Source of the DNA: Bog-756 sp963725395
GTDB taxonomy: Bacteria; Actinomycetota; Acidimicrobiia; Acidimicrobiales; RAAP-2
Direction of reading: 5' to 3'
NCBI GenBank assembly: GCA_963725395.1
Contig: CAVRYH010000004.1
Coordinates: 62,001 to 126,000 of the forward strand
DNA: 64,000 nt
Shown one piece after another: positions 62,744-64,000 of this stretch. Every line of letters starts with the position of its first letter. Within the stretch, counting starts at the first letter, position 1. Below the pieces are notes generated by a model. It saw nothing but the letters and a program-made list of their open reading frames with translations. It did not search any database and was not told the origin of the DNA. The position numbers were made by a program, and so were the translations under genes.

Positions 62744-63992
62744 TCAGGTGTTGAGGTGGTTCCGGAGGTCTTCCTCGTTTGAAGATCGGTCGTAAGCGAT
62801 GCCCTCCGAAATGCGCCCCTCCTTCACCAGTTTGGCGAGTCCCTGATCCATGGTCTGCATGCCAAAGGAGCCACCGACTTGCATGAGTGAATAGATCTGG
62901 TGGGTCTTGGATTGGCGGATCAAGTTTCGGATTGCCGACGTGCACATCAGCACCTCTGCGCAAGGCACGCGGCCTGTCCCATCGGCATTGACGATGAGCT
63001 GTTGGGTAACCACGCCTTCGAGCGTGGCGGCCAACATGACCCGGATCTGTTCCTGCTGATTGGTCGGGAACACGTCGATCATGCGATCGATGGTCTGAGG
63101 ACAATCCTGGGTGTGGAGTGTCCCGAAGACAAGGTGGCCGGTTTCCGCTGCGGTCAACGCCATGGAGATGGTCTCGAGGTCGCGGAGCTCGCCCACCAGG
63201 ATCACATCTGGGTCCTGGCGCAGCACACGCCGAAGAGCCTCGGAAAACGACCTCGTGTCTTCGCCAATCTCCCGCTGGGTAATGATCGAGCGCTTGTGGT
63301 CGTGAAGGAACTCGATCGGATCCTCTACTGTCACGATGTGCAGGGGCTTCGTCCGGTTGATGATGTCGATCAACGATGCCAATGTGGTCGACTTCCCCGA
63401 ACCGGTGGGCCCCGTCACGAGCACAAGTCCCCGACGGAGGTCGGTGAACGACTTGACGGCGTCGGGAATCCCTAGGGACTCGAACTCCGGCATGTCGTGA
63501 GGGATCGGACGGAGCGCGGCGGCAACCGTTCCCCGCTGTAGGGAGACGTTCACTCTGAATCGTCCGACACCGGCGATCGAGTGGGAGGTGTCCAACTCGC
63601 TCTCCTCCTCGAACCGCTCGCGCTCGGGAGGCCGGCAGGATTCCGAACACCATCTCCCGGATTTTCTCGTTGTCGAGAATCGGGCATCCCTCGATAGACC
63701 TGATGGCCCCGTGCAGACGGATCGATCCCGGCATGTTGGCGGTCAGGTGCAGGTCGGAGGCACCGACGGCGACCGCGTACCGGAGCAAGTCATCGATGTG
63801 GAGCGGCATGGCGCCATTGACAACTGCGTCTCCGATTCCCGACTCCAGCAGCTGCTGCACGTTCGCAGCCGGTTTCACTCCGTCAGAACCACTGCTTTCG
63901 TCGATCAGTGGCGAACGAGGGGTCGGGCCCGGCACCGTCCCAGACTCGGGACCCGAGGGGGGCAGCGGCCGAAGAACCTGGCTGATCAGCAC
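62744..63992 (-). CDS. pilT: Pilus retraction ATPase PilT, frameshifted
   Basis: PilT drives pilus retraction. The N-terminal PAS-like part (MPLHIDDLLRYAVAVGASDLHLT, GSIRLHG) is read in one frame. From LDTSHSIAGVGRFRVNV on, the rest is in another, with Walker A GPTGSGKST, Asp box VTVEDPIEF, Walker B VLVGELRDLETI and His box FGTLHTQ. A surplus base in a GGG run at 63626-63628 causes the break; removing it restores PASERERFEEESELDTSHS. The last residues lack nothing obvious. A Pro/Ser-rich extension of about 60 residues precedes the domain. GTG 63992 is a possible start, but the frame is open to the window edge. Confidence 0.85.
63626..63628 (-). other. Single-base frameshift in pilT
   Basis: Removing one G of the plus-strand GGG joins the two halves of PilT at a conserved ELDxSxS segment. 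Confidence 0.85.
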
Positions 63993-64000
63993 GGGATCGG

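Overview
The window is a stretch of GC-rich (about 70% by eye) actinobacterial chromosome, partial at both ends, with no rRNA or tRNA seen. Several genes point to Actinobacteria: a Kgd-type 2-oxoglutarate decarboxylase/dehydrogenase, a SepIVA-like septation protein, the PafB/PafC WYL pair, an F420-pathway FbiD, a GTP-dependent PEP carboxykinase, a UvrD2-like helicase and an Rv1264-like cyclase. Type IV pilus genes and the absence of mycolic acid genes would fit an Acidimicrobiia-like lineage. That placement is inference.

Region by region. 1-9 kb: an acyl-CoA dehydrogenase end and a patatin, then a housekeeping minus-strand block (rsmD, coaD, sepIVA-like, DUF177, rpmF, plsX; and fakA-like, recG), with rpmB divergent. 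9-17 kb: a two-component system, thiL, pckG and an MFS carrier. A 602-bp element with perfect 17-bp inverted ends and an 8-bp target duplication (16519-17120) sits between the MFS gene and an Lrp/AsnC-type sensor domain. 17-30 kb: an alpha-methylacyl-CoA racemase, galK, a wall-precursor cluster (hydrolase, membrane-fused Mur ligase with a frameshift, ddl, PH-domain protein), a UvrD2-like helicase, xth, a FabZ-like dehydratase, an NYN-S1 nuclease-like protein and an M20 peptidase. 30-40 kb: kgd, queD-queC-queE (preQ0 synthesis), an HU protein, a hydrolase, an epimerase, an acyl-CoA dehydrogenase and rnhB. 40-50 kb: a secreted GH79-like glycosidase behind an acyl-CoA synthetase, a small helical protein coupled to a GH38 mannosidase, a class III cyclase, fbiD and a PIG-L deacetylase.

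50-58 kb: an HU protein with a long histone H1-like tail, a type IV coupling protein and a stand-alone MobF relaxase in convergent orientation (a conjugation remnant or mobilisable module), pafB-pafC, ctaG and a carboxyltransferase. 58-64 kb: a visibly less GC-rich segment with a membrane protein, two nearly identical tandem type IV prepilin genes, pilC and a frameshifted pilT.

Many genes start 6-8 bases after a TANNNT hexamer with no ribosome binding site between. This is the layout of leaderless transcripts, and I used it to choose several start codons. The most unusual items are the 602-bp element with two divergent small membrane-protein ORFs, the HU-H1 gene with a strong internal ribosome binding site, the Mur ligase whose substrate domain is replaced by membrane segments, the recent 550-bp pilin duplication, and single-base surpluses that break the Mur ligase and pilT genes.
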